Below, in pieces: positions 1 to 7,661 of a DNA stretch of 64,000 bases. This DNA comes from Leptospira wolbachii serovar Codice str. CDC (GTDB taxonomy: Bacteria; Spirochaetota; Leptospiria; Leptospirales; Leptospiraceae). Both the position numbers and the translations under genes were made by a program. Positions within the stretch are counted from its first letter, which is position 1; the number at the start of each line of letters is the position of its first letter. The notes beneath the pieces are model-generated. The model had not been told where the DNA came from, did not search any database, and saw only the letters and a list, made by a program, of their open reading frames with translations. The DNA lies in contig NZ_AOGZ02000014.1 in assembly GCF_000332515.2 (NCBI RefSeq), positions 1,380,001 to 1,444,000 on the forward strand, written 5' to 3'.

Positions 1-533
1 TGTGTTTTTTTAACCAAAAACAACTTATAAAACAAACGAAGGAGTGGTGGGCGAAATAAAAAAGAGAAAACTTCCCCAATGATTGGCAAACGTAAAAAAT
101 GTAAGGGAAAATAGAAATGAAATTTGGGCAAATTCATAAACCCACCTAAAATAGATAAGGATTTATATTGAATGGCATGTTCTTTAAAAGTAAAACAAAG
201 GATAGGAAGTGCATAATCAAATGCCACCACATGCACTTTTTTATCTCCCACTACTTTTTCTAAAAAGGGAGCCAAATAATGGGCTTGGAGCCTATGAGAA
301 AGGGGACCATCGGGCCTTGTGCTAAATCCAGTTCCTAAAAAATCCAGAGCAATCACTCGGTAGTGAGTGGACAACAAATTTGCCAATTTACGGTAGTTAT
401 ACGATGTAGTCAGAAAACCGGGAAGGAGAAGTATGATCTCTTCCCCTTTTCCTTCATCCAGATAGAAAAAACGTAAATCATCAATTTCTACTGTTTTACC
501 AGAATTGATATGTTCTAACAAACTGGGGGTCAT
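1..533 (-). CDS. alpha/beta hydrolase, 3' end cut by window edge
   Basis: Partial gene, not closed at the left edge. Reading down from the ATG at 533 gives about 177 residues starting MTPSLLEHINSGKTVEIDD. The fold is recognisable from the oxyanion stretch LLLPGFLTTSYNY (residues ~35-47), the strand and turn VIALDFLGTGFSTRPDGP, and a nucleophile-elbow position HVVAFDYALPI around residue 105. That elbow carries Asp instead of the Ser of ordinary esterases, which is the pattern of haloalkane dehalogenases and epoxide hydrolases. The catalytic acid and His would lie beyond the window. It follows the GlmU-like gene with the stop at 536-538, so it is the last visible gene of the glm operon. Substrate unknown. 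Confidence 0.85.
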   Translation of the reverse strand, partial: MTPSLLEHINSGKTVEIDDLRFFYLDEGKGEEIILLLPGFLTTSYNYRKLANLLSTHYRVIALDFLGTGFSTRPDGPLSHRLQAHYLAPFLEKVVGDKKVHVVAFDYALPILCFTFKEHAIQYKSLSILGGFMNLPKFHFYFPLHFLRLPIIGEVFSFLFRPPLLRLFYKLFLVKKT

Positions 534-535
534 GT

Positions 536-1567
536 TTACTCCGTAAGATTTCCGAACAATTTTCTCAAATACTCTTCTTCAAATTCAAAAAGATTCATAC
601 CCCGACGAGCCATGATTTTTTTTGTATCGAAGAGAAACTCTTCTAATCGGTAACGCCCGCCGGGTTTAATCCAGGTGAACGCAGGTACATAACCCTGGAT
701 CCTGGATTCGACTATGTTACTCGCAATATCAAATACGGTTCCCGTATTGGACATCACACCAATGGCAAGTTTTGTAAATGGACCTATCAATGATCCAAAT
801 TTAATGGTTCCCGTATTAATAATGGAATCACCTATCTTTAGTTTTATGATTCCATAATTATTTTTTAAATCGCTGGTTGTGGATAAGGCGCCTAAGTTCA
901 CCCAAGTAGATACAAAACTATGTCCAAGAAAACCTTCATGGTGTTTGTTGGTATAATCAAGGATGATAGAATTTTCTACTTCACCGCCAATCCGGCACTG
1001 GTTTCCAATAAGACACCCACCGGTGATTCGAGCATTGTCAATTTGTGTATTTTTTCCCACGAAGAGTGGGCCTTCTAAAAAACTAAAGGAAGAAATTTTG
1101 GCTCCATCTTCAATGAGAATAGGACCATCTGTTGTATCAAAAACAACCCCAGGATACACGGTTGCCTGTGGATGGATATAAAGATGTTTTTCCTTTCCTA
1201 TGATATGAAATCCCGATTGTTTTGCTTTATACTTTTGACGAAACCGTTTCCAATCTTTTTCCAAAGTCAATGTATCTTCAATGATAGACGTCACAGTTCC
1301 CAAAAGTTCCCAAGGCAAATAGGAATCGGAACTATAAATAGAATCATAAGTTTCCAGGTTCGCCGGTAGTATATGAGGGTATCTGTGAAAGATTAGCTTT
1401 TCAAAGGATGGGTCGGGGCCTTTATAAAATATTTTTGCCCCTGGATATTTACGTTCTAGTTTTTCGAGTAAGGTGATACCTCCCAGATTCCATTCGAAAA
1501 AAGAATGAAATCTAGACAAGGGTTGAAGAGACGGATTTCTTTGGGAATCGTCAAGTAAGAGATTCAC
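536..1567 (-). CDS. GlmU-family putative sugar-1-phosphate nucleotidyltransferase/acetyltransferase
   Basis: 343 residues from a GTG start three bases after the glmS stop. The N-terminus (LLDDSQRNPSLQPLSRF, then GGITLLEKLERKYPG) resembles the degenerate nucleotidyltransferase domain of the alternative GlmU-like family also found in Bacteroidetes. Residues ~135-300 show left-handed beta-helix hexapeptide repeats (for example IHPQATVYPGVVF, GPLFVGKNTQIDNARI, GGCLIGNQCRIGG). The gene lies in one operon with glmM and glmS, so its likely job is to finish UDP-N-acetylglucosamine synthesis (acetylation and/or uridylylation of glucosamine-1-phosphate). Assignment to the family is fairly firm. Which of the two GlmU reactions it performs cannot be told from sequence alone. 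Confidence 0.8.
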   Translation of the reverse strand: MNLLLDDSQRNPSLQPLSRFHSFFEWNLGGITLLEKLERKYPGAKIFYKGPDPSFEKLIFHRYPHILPANLETYDSIYSSDSYLPWELLGTVTSIIEDTLTLEKDWKRFRQKYKAKQSGFHIIGKEKHLYIHPQATVYPGVVFDTTDGPILIEDGAKISSFSFLEGPLFVGKNTQIDNARITGGCLIGNQCRIGGEVENSIILDYTNKHHEGFLGHSFVSTWVNLGALSTTSDLKNNYGIIKLKIGDSIINTGTIKFGSLIGPFTKLAIGVMSNTGTVFDIASNIVESRIQGYVPAFTWIKPGGRYRLEEFLFDTKKIMARRGMNLFEFEEEYLRKLFGNLTE

Positions 1568-1570
1568 TGT

Positions 1571-3406
1571 TTACTCCACGGTTACAGATTTCGCTAAATT
1601 CCTAGGTTGGTCCACATTACATCCCCTAAGGATTGCTATATGGTAAGACAAAAGTTGTAAAGGAATGACTGCAAGTAGTGGAACTAGTGCATCGGCCGTT
1701 TTCGGAATTTCAAATGTAAAATCAGCCATTGATTTTATATCCGTATCCCCTTCTGTCACTATAGCAATTACCTTTCCTTTCCTAGCTTTCACTTCTTGGA
1801 TATTCGAAATGACTTTTTCATAAGAACCATCTCTCGTTGCGATAAACACTACAGGCATATCTTCATCAATGAGTGCAATCGGTCCATGTTTCATTTCTGC
1901 TGCCGGATATCCTTCCGCATGGATATAAGAAATTTCTTTTAACTTTAAAGCCCCTTCCAAGGCTACAGGGAAATTAAATCCACGTCCCAAATAAAGGAAG
2001 TTAGATGCACGATAGAAATTTTCTGCAATGTTACGGATATCATCATCTTTGGTTAAAATTTTTGCTACTTTGTCCGGAATGGAATCCAATTCCAAAAGTA
2101 GTGTTTGGTAATCCGATAGAGATATAGAACCCTTTTTTAATCCCAAGTACAATGCCATCATCGTGAGGATACTGACTTGTGATGTGAAAGCTTTTGTAGA
2201 TGCCACACCAATCTCAGGGCCTGCATGGAGGTAAGCACCAGCATGGGAAGCACGTGCGATAGACGAACCCACAACATTACAAACACCAAAAATCAAAGCA
2301 CCTTTAGACTTTGCGAGTTCAATGGCAGCAAGTGTGTCAGCTGTTTCTCCTGATTGAGATACGGCAATGATCACGTCTCTTTCTGTGACAATGGGATTGC
2401 GATAACGAAACTCAGAGGCATATTCCACTTCCGTAGGAATCCGAGCGAGGTCTTCAAATAAATATTCACCTATAAGGCCTGCATGCCAAGACGTTCCACA
2501 ACCCACAAGGATCAAACGATCTGCATTTAAAAAACGATTTAGGTATTGGTCAATCCCACTTAAGAAAAGATGATGTTCTCTGGAAACCAAACGTCCGCGC
2601 ATCGCATCACGAACAGACTTTGGTTGTTCAAAGATTTCTTTTAACATAAAGTGTGGATACCCACCCTTTTCGATGTCTTCCAAATCCAATTCTAATTTTT
2701 GTATGAATGGAGTTTTGGTTACGTTTTCCAAGTTTTTAACAACAAGACTTCCATCTTTGATGATAGCCATCTCTTGGTCATTGAGGTAAGTTACATTGTT
2801 CGTATATTCAATGATAGGTGTTGCATCAGATGCCACAAAGTATTCATCTTCGCCAATTCCAATCACAAGAGGAGAACCTTTTCTTGCCGCTATCATCATC
2901 CTTTCATTTTCTTTAGAAAGGATGACTATGGCATAAGCGCCAACCACTTCATTTAATGCGAGACGAACAGCTTCTTCAATAGAACAATTGTTTTGTTTTT
3001 TAATCTCTTCGATAAGATGAATGAGAACTTCAGAATCGGTATCCGATTTGAATTTATGACCACTCGCTTCTAATTCTTTTTTGATGGTACCGTAATTTTC
3101 AATGATTCCATTATGAATGATTGCTAGTTTTCCGTCAGAACTTGTATGCGGGTGAGCATTGCGGTCATTGGGTTCGCCATGAGTGGCCCAACGTGTGTGA
3201 CCAATTCCAAGAGTAGCAACCAACTTACGATCACCGATTTCATTTTCTAAATCGACAACCTTCCCCTTCTTTTTTACAATTTCCAGTCCACCATTTAACA
3301 ATGCTACGCCGGCACTGTCATATCCACGATACTCAAGACGTTTCAGACCTTTGATGATGAGAGGGAGTGCCTCTCTTTTTCCTAAATAACCTACGATTCC
3401 ACACAT
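1571..3406 (-). CDS. glmS: glutamine--fructose-6-phosphate aminotransferase (isomerizing)
   Basis: 611 residues, the usual length. The protein begins MCGIVGYLG, so Cys2 becomes the N-terminal nucleophile of the class II glutaminase domain (residues ~2-220) after Met removal. Two SIS sugar-isomerase domains follow: the first with GCGTSWHAGLIGEYLFE and SQSGETADT, the second with YLGRGFNFPVALEGALKLKE. The C-terminus DQPRNLAKSVTVE is the canonical GlmS tail. It converts fructose-6-phosphate and glutamine to glucosamine-6-phosphate in the cytoplasm, the entry step to UDP-GlcNAc. The ATG overlaps the end of glmM by 16 bases, which indicates translational coupling. No GlmS ribozyme or riboswitch is present upstream, since that sequence is glmM coding DNA. 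Confidence 0.97.
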   Translation of the reverse strand: MCGIVGYLGKREALPLIIKGLKRLEYRGYDSAGVALLNGGLEIVKKKGKVVDLENEIGDRKLVATLGIGHTRWATHGEPNDRNAHPHTSSDGKLAIIHNGIIENYGTIKKELEASGHKFKSDTDSEVLIHLIEEIKKQNNCSIEEAVRLALNEVVGAYAIVILSKENERMMIAARKGSPLVIGIGEDEYFVASDATPIIEYTNNVTYLNDQEMAIIKDGSLVVKNLENVTKTPFIQKLELDLEDIEKGGYPHFMLKEIFEQPKSVRDAMRGRLVSREHHLFLSGIDQYLNRFLNADRLILVGCGTSWHAGLIGEYLFEDLARIPTEVEYASEFRYRNPIVTERDVIIAVSQSGETADTLAAIELAKSKGALIFGVCNVVGSSIARASHAGAYLHAGPEIGVASTKAFTSQVSILTMMALYLGLKKGSISLSDYQTLLLELDSIPDKVAKILTKDDDIRNIAENFYRASNFLYLGRGFNFPVALEGALKLKEISYIHAEGYPAAEMKHGPIALIDEDMPVVFIATRDGSYEKVISNIQEVKARKGKVIAIVTEGDTDIKSMADFTFEIPKTADALVPLLAVIPLQLLSYHIAILRGCNVDQPRNLAKSVTVE

Positions 3407-4767
3407 TGTTTTACCCTCTTTAAGGTAGTTTCCAAATCAAATTTGGATTTAGTTTCAGTAATGACACGAAAGATTGGTTCTGTATTCGAAGGGCGTATAT
3501 GGATCCAAGAATCCGACACATACATCCAAAGTCCGTCTTTCTCTGAAATGACTTTCGGAGAAAATTCTGACTTAAATTTTTCATAAAGATTTTCTAAAGA
3601 CATTCCCTTTGCCAAAGGAAAGGATTGTTTGTCCATATAAAGGGATGGGAGTTCATCCAATAGGGCATCAATTGTTTTTCCAGTTTCTGCCATCAAATTT
3701 AGAATATGAGCAATACCGGACAAAGTGTCCCGACCAAAAGAAGGAATGTTTGGGTCTATCACACCACCATTTCCTTCCCCACCAAATACTGCTTTGTTTT
3801 TAATCATCTCTTCCACAACGTTGGCTTCACCTACTTTGCTACGAATGACTTCCGCACCAAACCGAGAACCAACTTCTTCGTTTAAAAAGGATGTGGATAG
3901 GTTCACAACTACCTTTGCTTTTTTCTTTGCCGAAGACAATGCGTTAGTAAGTGCCAATGGCAAAGTATACTCTTCTGAAACAGCCCCACGTTTGGGAGAA
4001 AATAAAACGAGTCTATCCGCATCAGGATCTAAAGCAAAACCAATCTCAGCTTTGGATTTTTTAAAATAAGGTTCTACAGATTTTAAAGCAGCAGCAGTTG
4101 GTTCGGGGGGCCTTGGAAAAGTTCCATCCGGATTACAGTTATGTGCTACTACCTTGCAACCTAACATTTGTAAAAACTTAGGAACCACATAAGATCCAGC
4201 TCCACCAACGGCATCTACAAAGACGGTGAATTTTTTCTTTTTAATTTTTGCGACATTCACTCGTTTCAAAACAGAAGATAAATGGAGATCAATATAATCT
4301 TCGCCAGAATCAATATAACCTTTGGGTGAAATTTGTTCTTTCGGATAAGACCCGTTTTGAATGATAGAAAGGAGTTTCCGATTTTCTTCTGCAGAAAAGA
4401 AAAATCCCTTTTTAGAAATGAATTTAAATGCGTTCCAATCCATAGGATTGTGAGAGGCGGAGATCATAATTCCACCATTGGCTTTGGACAGATTCACAAC
4501 CGCTTTAGTGGTCGGTGTAGGAACAAGACCTAAGGTTAAAACAGAATTTCCAGAAGCTAACAATGCAGAGGTGAGAAGTGATTCTAAATACGGGCCGCTC
4601 GGTCTTGAGTCTCGACCAATTACAGCCGTTCCTCCATTCATCATAGAAGCAAATGATTTTGAAAATGCCAATGCTTCGTCTAAACCAAACCCTTGTCCAA
4701 TTTTACCCCGAACACCGGAGATGGAAATCATCAGGGAGGACAGATCATACTCTTTCGTAAATCGCAT
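3391..4767 (-). CDS. glmM: phosphoglucosamine mutase-type phosphohexomutase
   Basis: 458 residues of the alpha-D-phosphohexomutase family. Visible landmarks are SGVRGKIG near the start, the phosphoserine loop ISASHNPMDWNAFK (~residue 105), the metal loop ALDPDADRL (~residue 245), the sugar-binding loop GGEGNGGVIDP (~residue 330) and the C-terminal phosphate-binding RPSNTEPIFRV. The GGEGNGG form is typical of archaeal-type GlmM rather than phosphomannomutase, and the position directly before glmS supports glucosamine-6-phosphate to glucosamine-1-phosphate interconversion. Dual phosphomannomutase activity cannot be excluded. The start could also be Met13 (MISISGVRG), because neither candidate has a clear Shine-Dalgarno sequence. 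Confidence 0.88.
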   Translation of the reverse strand: MRFTKEYDLSSLMISISGVRGKIGQGFGLDEALAFSKSFASMMNGGTAVIGRDSRPSGPYLESLLTSALLASGNSVLTLGLVPTPTTKAVVNLSKANGGIMISASHNPMDWNAFKFISKKGFFFSAEENRKLLSIIQNGSYPKEQISPKGYIDSGEDYIDLHLSSVLKRVNVAKIKKKKFTVFVDAVGGAGSYVVPKFLQMLGCKVVAHNCNPDGTFPRPPEPTAAALKSVEPYFKKSKAEIGFALDPDADRLVLFSPKRGAVSEEYTLPLALTNALSSAKKKAKVVVNLSTSFLNEEVGSRFGAEVIRSKVGEANVVEEMIKNKAVFGGEGNGGVIDPNIPSFGRDTLSGIAHILNLMAETGKTIDALLDELPSLYMDKQSFPLAKGMSLENLYEKFKSEFSPKVISEKDGLWMYVSDSWIHIRPSNTEPIFRVITETKSKFDLETTLKRVKQCVES

Positions 4768-4805
4768 ACAATACTATCAAAGCTCGTGGATTCCCACTGC
4801 AAGTC

Positions 4806-4834
4806 TATCTTTTTTGCTTTTTGGAATGTGTCAA
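4806..4834 (-). promoter_or_regulatory. candidate sigma70 promoter of the glm operon
   Basis: On the minus strand TTGACA (4829-4834) is followed after 17 bases by AAGATA (4806-4811). It sits between tRNA-Val and glmM, with a predicted transcript start about 30 bases before the glmM ATG. The -35 is perfect and the -10 weak. The rpsT candidate promoter has the same -10 and the same spacing. Confidence 0.5.
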
Positions 4835-4872
4835 CGAAGTGGAATAAAAGTGAAGATAAAAGAAAAACGGTT

Positions 4873-4945
4873 TGGGCGATGACAGGATTGAACTGCCGAC
4901 CCGCTGCTTGTAAGGCAGCTGCTCTCCCAGCTGAGCTAATCGCCC
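4873..4945 (-). tRNA. tRNA-Val (anticodon TAC)
   Basis: The minus strand folds into a full cloverleaf. The acceptor is GGGCGAT/ATCGCCC, the D stem GCTC/GAGC, the anticodon stem GCTGC/GCAGC with loop CTTACAA (anticodon TAC), and the T arm holds TTCAATC. The discriminator base is A and no CCA is encoded. It lies between the rpsT terminator and the glm operon. Confidence 0.96.
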
Positions 4946-4997
4946 GTTGTAATGACCAGTGAACCGGAGTTGTGATTTTTGTAAATCAGATTTAGAA

Positions 4998-5022
4998 ATA
5001 AAAAAGGCCACCGATGGTGGCC
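4998..5022 (-). terminator. rho-independent terminator of rpsT
   Basis: On the minus strand a perfect 7-bp stem GGCCACC/GGTGGCC (5006-5022) with a 3-base loop is followed by a T-rich tract TTTTTTAT. It lies 27 bases after the rpsT stop and upstream of tRNA-Val. Confidence 0.85.
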
Positions 5023-5048
5023 TCATTCCTTCTAGCTAAAAGCAAATG

Positions 5049-5324
5049 TTAGGCGGCTTTTGTCTCGATGGAGTTAATACGAAGTGCCATACGTGATTTT
5101 TTACGATCCGCATTTTTCTTATGAATCAGTTTTGTTTTTGCAGCTCTGTCCAACTTGGAAGCAAGTTTTGAGAATACAGTAAGAGCTTCCGTTTTGTCTC
5201 CGGATTTAATTGCTTTGATGAGAAGGCGAGCATAAGTACGCAATTCAGTGCGATCCTCACCATTTCGTGCTTTTCTACGAGCAGTTCTACGAATGTCTTT
5301 TTTAGATGATTTTAAATTAGCCAA
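5049..5324 (-). CDS. rpsT: 30S ribosomal protein S20
   Basis: 91 residues, lysine/arginine rich, with the S20 pattern ANLKSSKKDIRRTARRKARN at the N-terminus and KLIHKKNADRKKSRMA near the C-terminus. S20 binds 16S rRNA early in small-subunit assembly. The start codon is TTG (5322-5324), preceded by AGGGGA at suitable spacing. A UUG start is also known for E. coli rpsT, where it is linked to autoregulation. The gene is monocistronic, with its own candidate promoter (5353-5381) and a strong terminator. Confidence 0.97.
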   Translation of the reverse strand: MANLKSSKKDIRRTARRKARNGEDRTELRTYARLLIKAIKSGDKTEALTVFSKLASKLDRAAKTKLIHKKNADRKKSRMALRINSIETKAA

Positions 5325-5352
5325 GGAATGTCCCCTACGAGGAATTTTTACT

Positions 5353-5381
5353 TATCTTTTGAGTACCACTCTGCCGGTCAA
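5353..5381 (-). promoter_or_regulatory. candidate promoter of rpsT
   Basis: On the minus strand TTGACC (5376-5381), 17 bases, then AAGATA (5353-5358). The start codon lies about 29 bases past the -10. The -10 match is poor, so this is tentative, but it mirrors the candidate promoter in front of glmM. Confidence 0.4.
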
Positions 5382-5446
5382 GGCGAAAGAGAAAAAAATG
5401 AGAACCAAATCGGGCCTCCCCGGACCCAACTTCTTAGGAGAAACCC

Positions 5447-5731
5447 ATGTTCCCTATTCTCATTTGGATCGATTCTGAACTCTATGAAATCCTAAAACAA
5501 AGAAATTTGGATCTAGGCCTTGTCACAAAAATGGCTATATTATCCCTAAAAGTAGAGGGAATGGAACCGGGAACCTTTGGGAAACGCGAATCTGGCCATT
5601 ACGAACGTATGGAACTCAGCAGATATGATTTTTTTACCTTAAGTTTAATTTCTAGGGAGAAGGAAGTTGACCCGAACGTATTACTCTCGTATGCTTTCAC
5701 AGAAGCTTTGTTGGAAATTTTAAGACTGTGA
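5447..5731 (+). CDS. small protein of unknown function, first gene of a three-gene run
   Basis: 94 residues with no family I recognise. It opens MFPILIWIDSELYEILKQRN and is mixed hydrophobic and charged, with no signal peptide or convincing membrane segment. AGGAGA lies seven bases before the ATG, a good ribosome-binding site. The stop overlaps the GTG start of the next gene by four bases (GTGA). That overlap, and the matching one further on, indicate one coupled operon whose products probably act together. Confidence 0.75.
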   Translation: MFPILIWIDSELYEILKQRNLDLGLVTKMAILSLKVEGMEPGTFGKRESGHYERMELSRYDFFTLSLISREKEVDPNVLLSYAFTEALLEILRL

Positions 5732-6855
5732 CTCCCGAAAAATCAAAATATCATTATATAAAAATTGAGTCTATTTCAGAAATTGATCCCATTAAATTAT
5801 CAATTTCCCAAATCCAACAGAGGTATATCGATAAGGATAACAACCGTTACGCCCTACGTTTTAATAAAGATACACGCAGAATTGAGATTTTAAAATTAGT
5901 TGGTAATCATTTTGAATTAGTTCCACATTCTCCCGCACAAACAGTGGGGGAAGACTCAAAATCATCACCGCATCAAACTCCGCAATCGGCTCCCCTCATT
6001 ACGCCTATCTCAGAAGACCTAAAATCTAATCCCATTTTAGGAAAGTTAGTTGGTGCACTTGGAAACAGATCCAATCCAACCGATAAACCTTCTGAAATTC
6101 AAATTGAAAAATCGGGGTCAGCACCAGAAGAAAATCTTATGCGCGAAGATGTAGATTTAAATATCTTTGAGGGAGAGGAACCTCCTCCAGTTCAAGAAAC
6201 ACTCTCTCATGCAGGTCTACTGAACACTCCAGATTTACCGAGTCCCACAGAGACTGAAGAAAAAACAGATGCAGAGCCCAACTTACAAGTGGGGGAAGAA
6301 TCGAATGACAAAACTGCCTTCCAACAGATTGAAGATTTTATCAAATTATTAACGACCTATAGGGAACGGGTCACAGCCATCATTCGCAATTTACAATCCT
6401 CAAGAATCTTTGAACTCACTGGTGATCCGTCGGAAAATAAAAACATCGTGGGGAATTTTGCTCGGGAAATGGATGCACAAGTATTTGAAGCCATCGACAA
6501 AATGGTAGACCTTCACAAAGAAATGACATCATATCCTCGTCCTATTACGTATTATATTTCGAAAGCACCCGCAGAAAAAAGGGAAGAAATGAAATTGATT
6601 GAATCGGATAAGGAAAAATTAAACAGACTCCATCTGTTTGAAATGCAAAGACTTTCCGATATAATTGTTAAGGACTTCAAAAAACTGAGTTTGCAATTAT
6701 TGAATATTTTAAATCTGAAGAGTGACATTCAGGTAAAACAATTACAGTATGCAAACCAATTGATGTACGTAGACGCAAAAAACGCATCCCTTTATTTTGC
6801 GCAAGATTTGGATAAAACCATACTTGATATAGAAAACTGGAAACTATCGAAATGA
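5728..6855 (+). CDS. hypothetical protein with acidic linker and helical C-terminal region
   Basis: 375 residues from a GTG start overlapping the previous gene. Residues 1-70 look like a compact alpha/beta module (YHYIKIESISEIDP ... RYALRFNKDTRRIEILKL). Residues ~75-200 are a low-complexity, Pro/Glu/Ser-rich linker. Residues ~200-375 are predicted mostly helical, with charged heptad-like stretches (for example KREEMKLIESDKEKLNRL). No known domain is recognised. The stop overlaps the next ATG by four bases (ATGA). Confidence 0.75.
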   Translation: MTPEKSKYHYIKIESISEIDPIKLSISQIQQRYIDKDNNRYALRFNKDTRRIEILKLVGNHFELVPHSPAQTVGEDSKSSPHQTPQSAPLITPISEDLKSNPILGKLVGALGNRSNPTDKPSEIQIEKSGSAPEENLMREDVDLNIFEGEEPPPVQETLSHAGLLNTPDLPSPTETEEKTDAEPNLQVGEESNDKTAFQQIEDFIKLLTTYRERVTAIIRNLQSSRIFELTGDPSENKNIVGNFAREMDAQVFEAIDKMVDLHKEMTSYPRPITYYISKAPAEKREEMKLIESDKEKLNRLHLFEMQRLSDIIVKDFKKLSLQLLNILNLKSDIQVKQLQYANQLMYVDAKNASLYFAQDLDKTILDIENWKLSK

Positions 6856-7646
6856 AAGAACTGTCGGAAGCAGAAACAAAAGCAATATTAGAAAAAATTA
6901 GATCTGAATATAAAGAACACGGAAAACTGAATCCCAAAGCCTTCGACCAAACAGGATTCGAACAAAGATATTTACAAATACTCAAACTTCGTGGCAATAT
7001 CACAAAATTTTTAACCGAAGAAGTAACATTCCTCGAACAACTAAAATCCAAGTTCCAAGAACTCGCTGCAAAAAAGGAAGCTGCTAAGGCGCAAACTTTA
7101 AATCGTATTATGGATGAGTCCATTGAAAAGTTGGCAAATTATAAAAAGGTAGATTTCCATCCACTCGCAAAAGTAGAAACAAGATACTTCTATGGTGCCA
7201 TGTTGGATTTTACGGAAACAGAACTTCCGGTTCTTATTTATATTTTCAAAGGAACCCCTGAATATTCTTTTTTGCAAGATGCTGTTTTACAAGTGGAACG
7301 AATTGGGATGACAAGACGAGGCCTTCCTTCCATGAAGATGCAAGAGTTTATCAAAACATTACTCGATGCCAATGGAAACAATATAGTGATCGAAAAAGCC
7401 TCTCAAAATCTTTTGAAAGATGGTTGTATTGCTCTAAAAAATATTACCGTGGCCGTCCAAGATTTGGTCAGTAAAAACAGGATCAATCCTGACATGATTG
7501 TCCAAGTCAATGAAAAGGAATGTCCTAATGCCCATTCTGCTTTTGGTGGAAAAAAATTTGGAGAAAGCCTCACACGAATCACTGAACGCTGCAAACAAAT
7601 CATACAAGATTTTCGAATGAATGCGTTGATGAATATGGAAGGTTGA
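6852..7646 (+). CDS. hypothetical cytoplasmic protein, third gene of the run
   Basis: 264 residues. The N-terminal ~100 residues are highly charged and helical (KELSEAETKAILEKIRSEYK ... FQELAAKKEAAKAQ), suggesting a coiled coil. The remainder is a mixed alpha/beta segment including TRYFYGAMLDFTETELPVLIY and VQVNEKECPNAHSAFGG. No signal peptide, membrane segment or known motif is seen. It is coupled to the preceding gene by an ATGA overlap, and 15 bases separate it from the thiolase-like gene. Confidence 0.75.
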   Translation: MKELSEAETKAILEKIRSEYKEHGKLNPKAFDQTGFEQRYLQILKLRGNITKFLTEEVTFLEQLKSKFQELAAKKEAAKAQTLNRIMDESIEKLANYKKVDFHPLAKVETRYFYGAMLDFTETELPVLIYIFKGTPEYSFLQDAVLQVERIGMTRRGLPSMKMQEFIKTLLDANGNNIVIEKASQNLLKDGCIALKNITVAVQDLVSKNRINPDMIVQVNEKECPNAHSAFGGKKFGESLTRITERCKQIIQDFRMNALMNMEG

Positions 7647-7661
7647 TTCTAATTTGGCGGT

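Noticed and set aside
3407..3480. glmS ribozyme upstream of glmS
   Set aside because: This sequence is glmM coding DNA overlapping the glmS start, with no ribozyme core.
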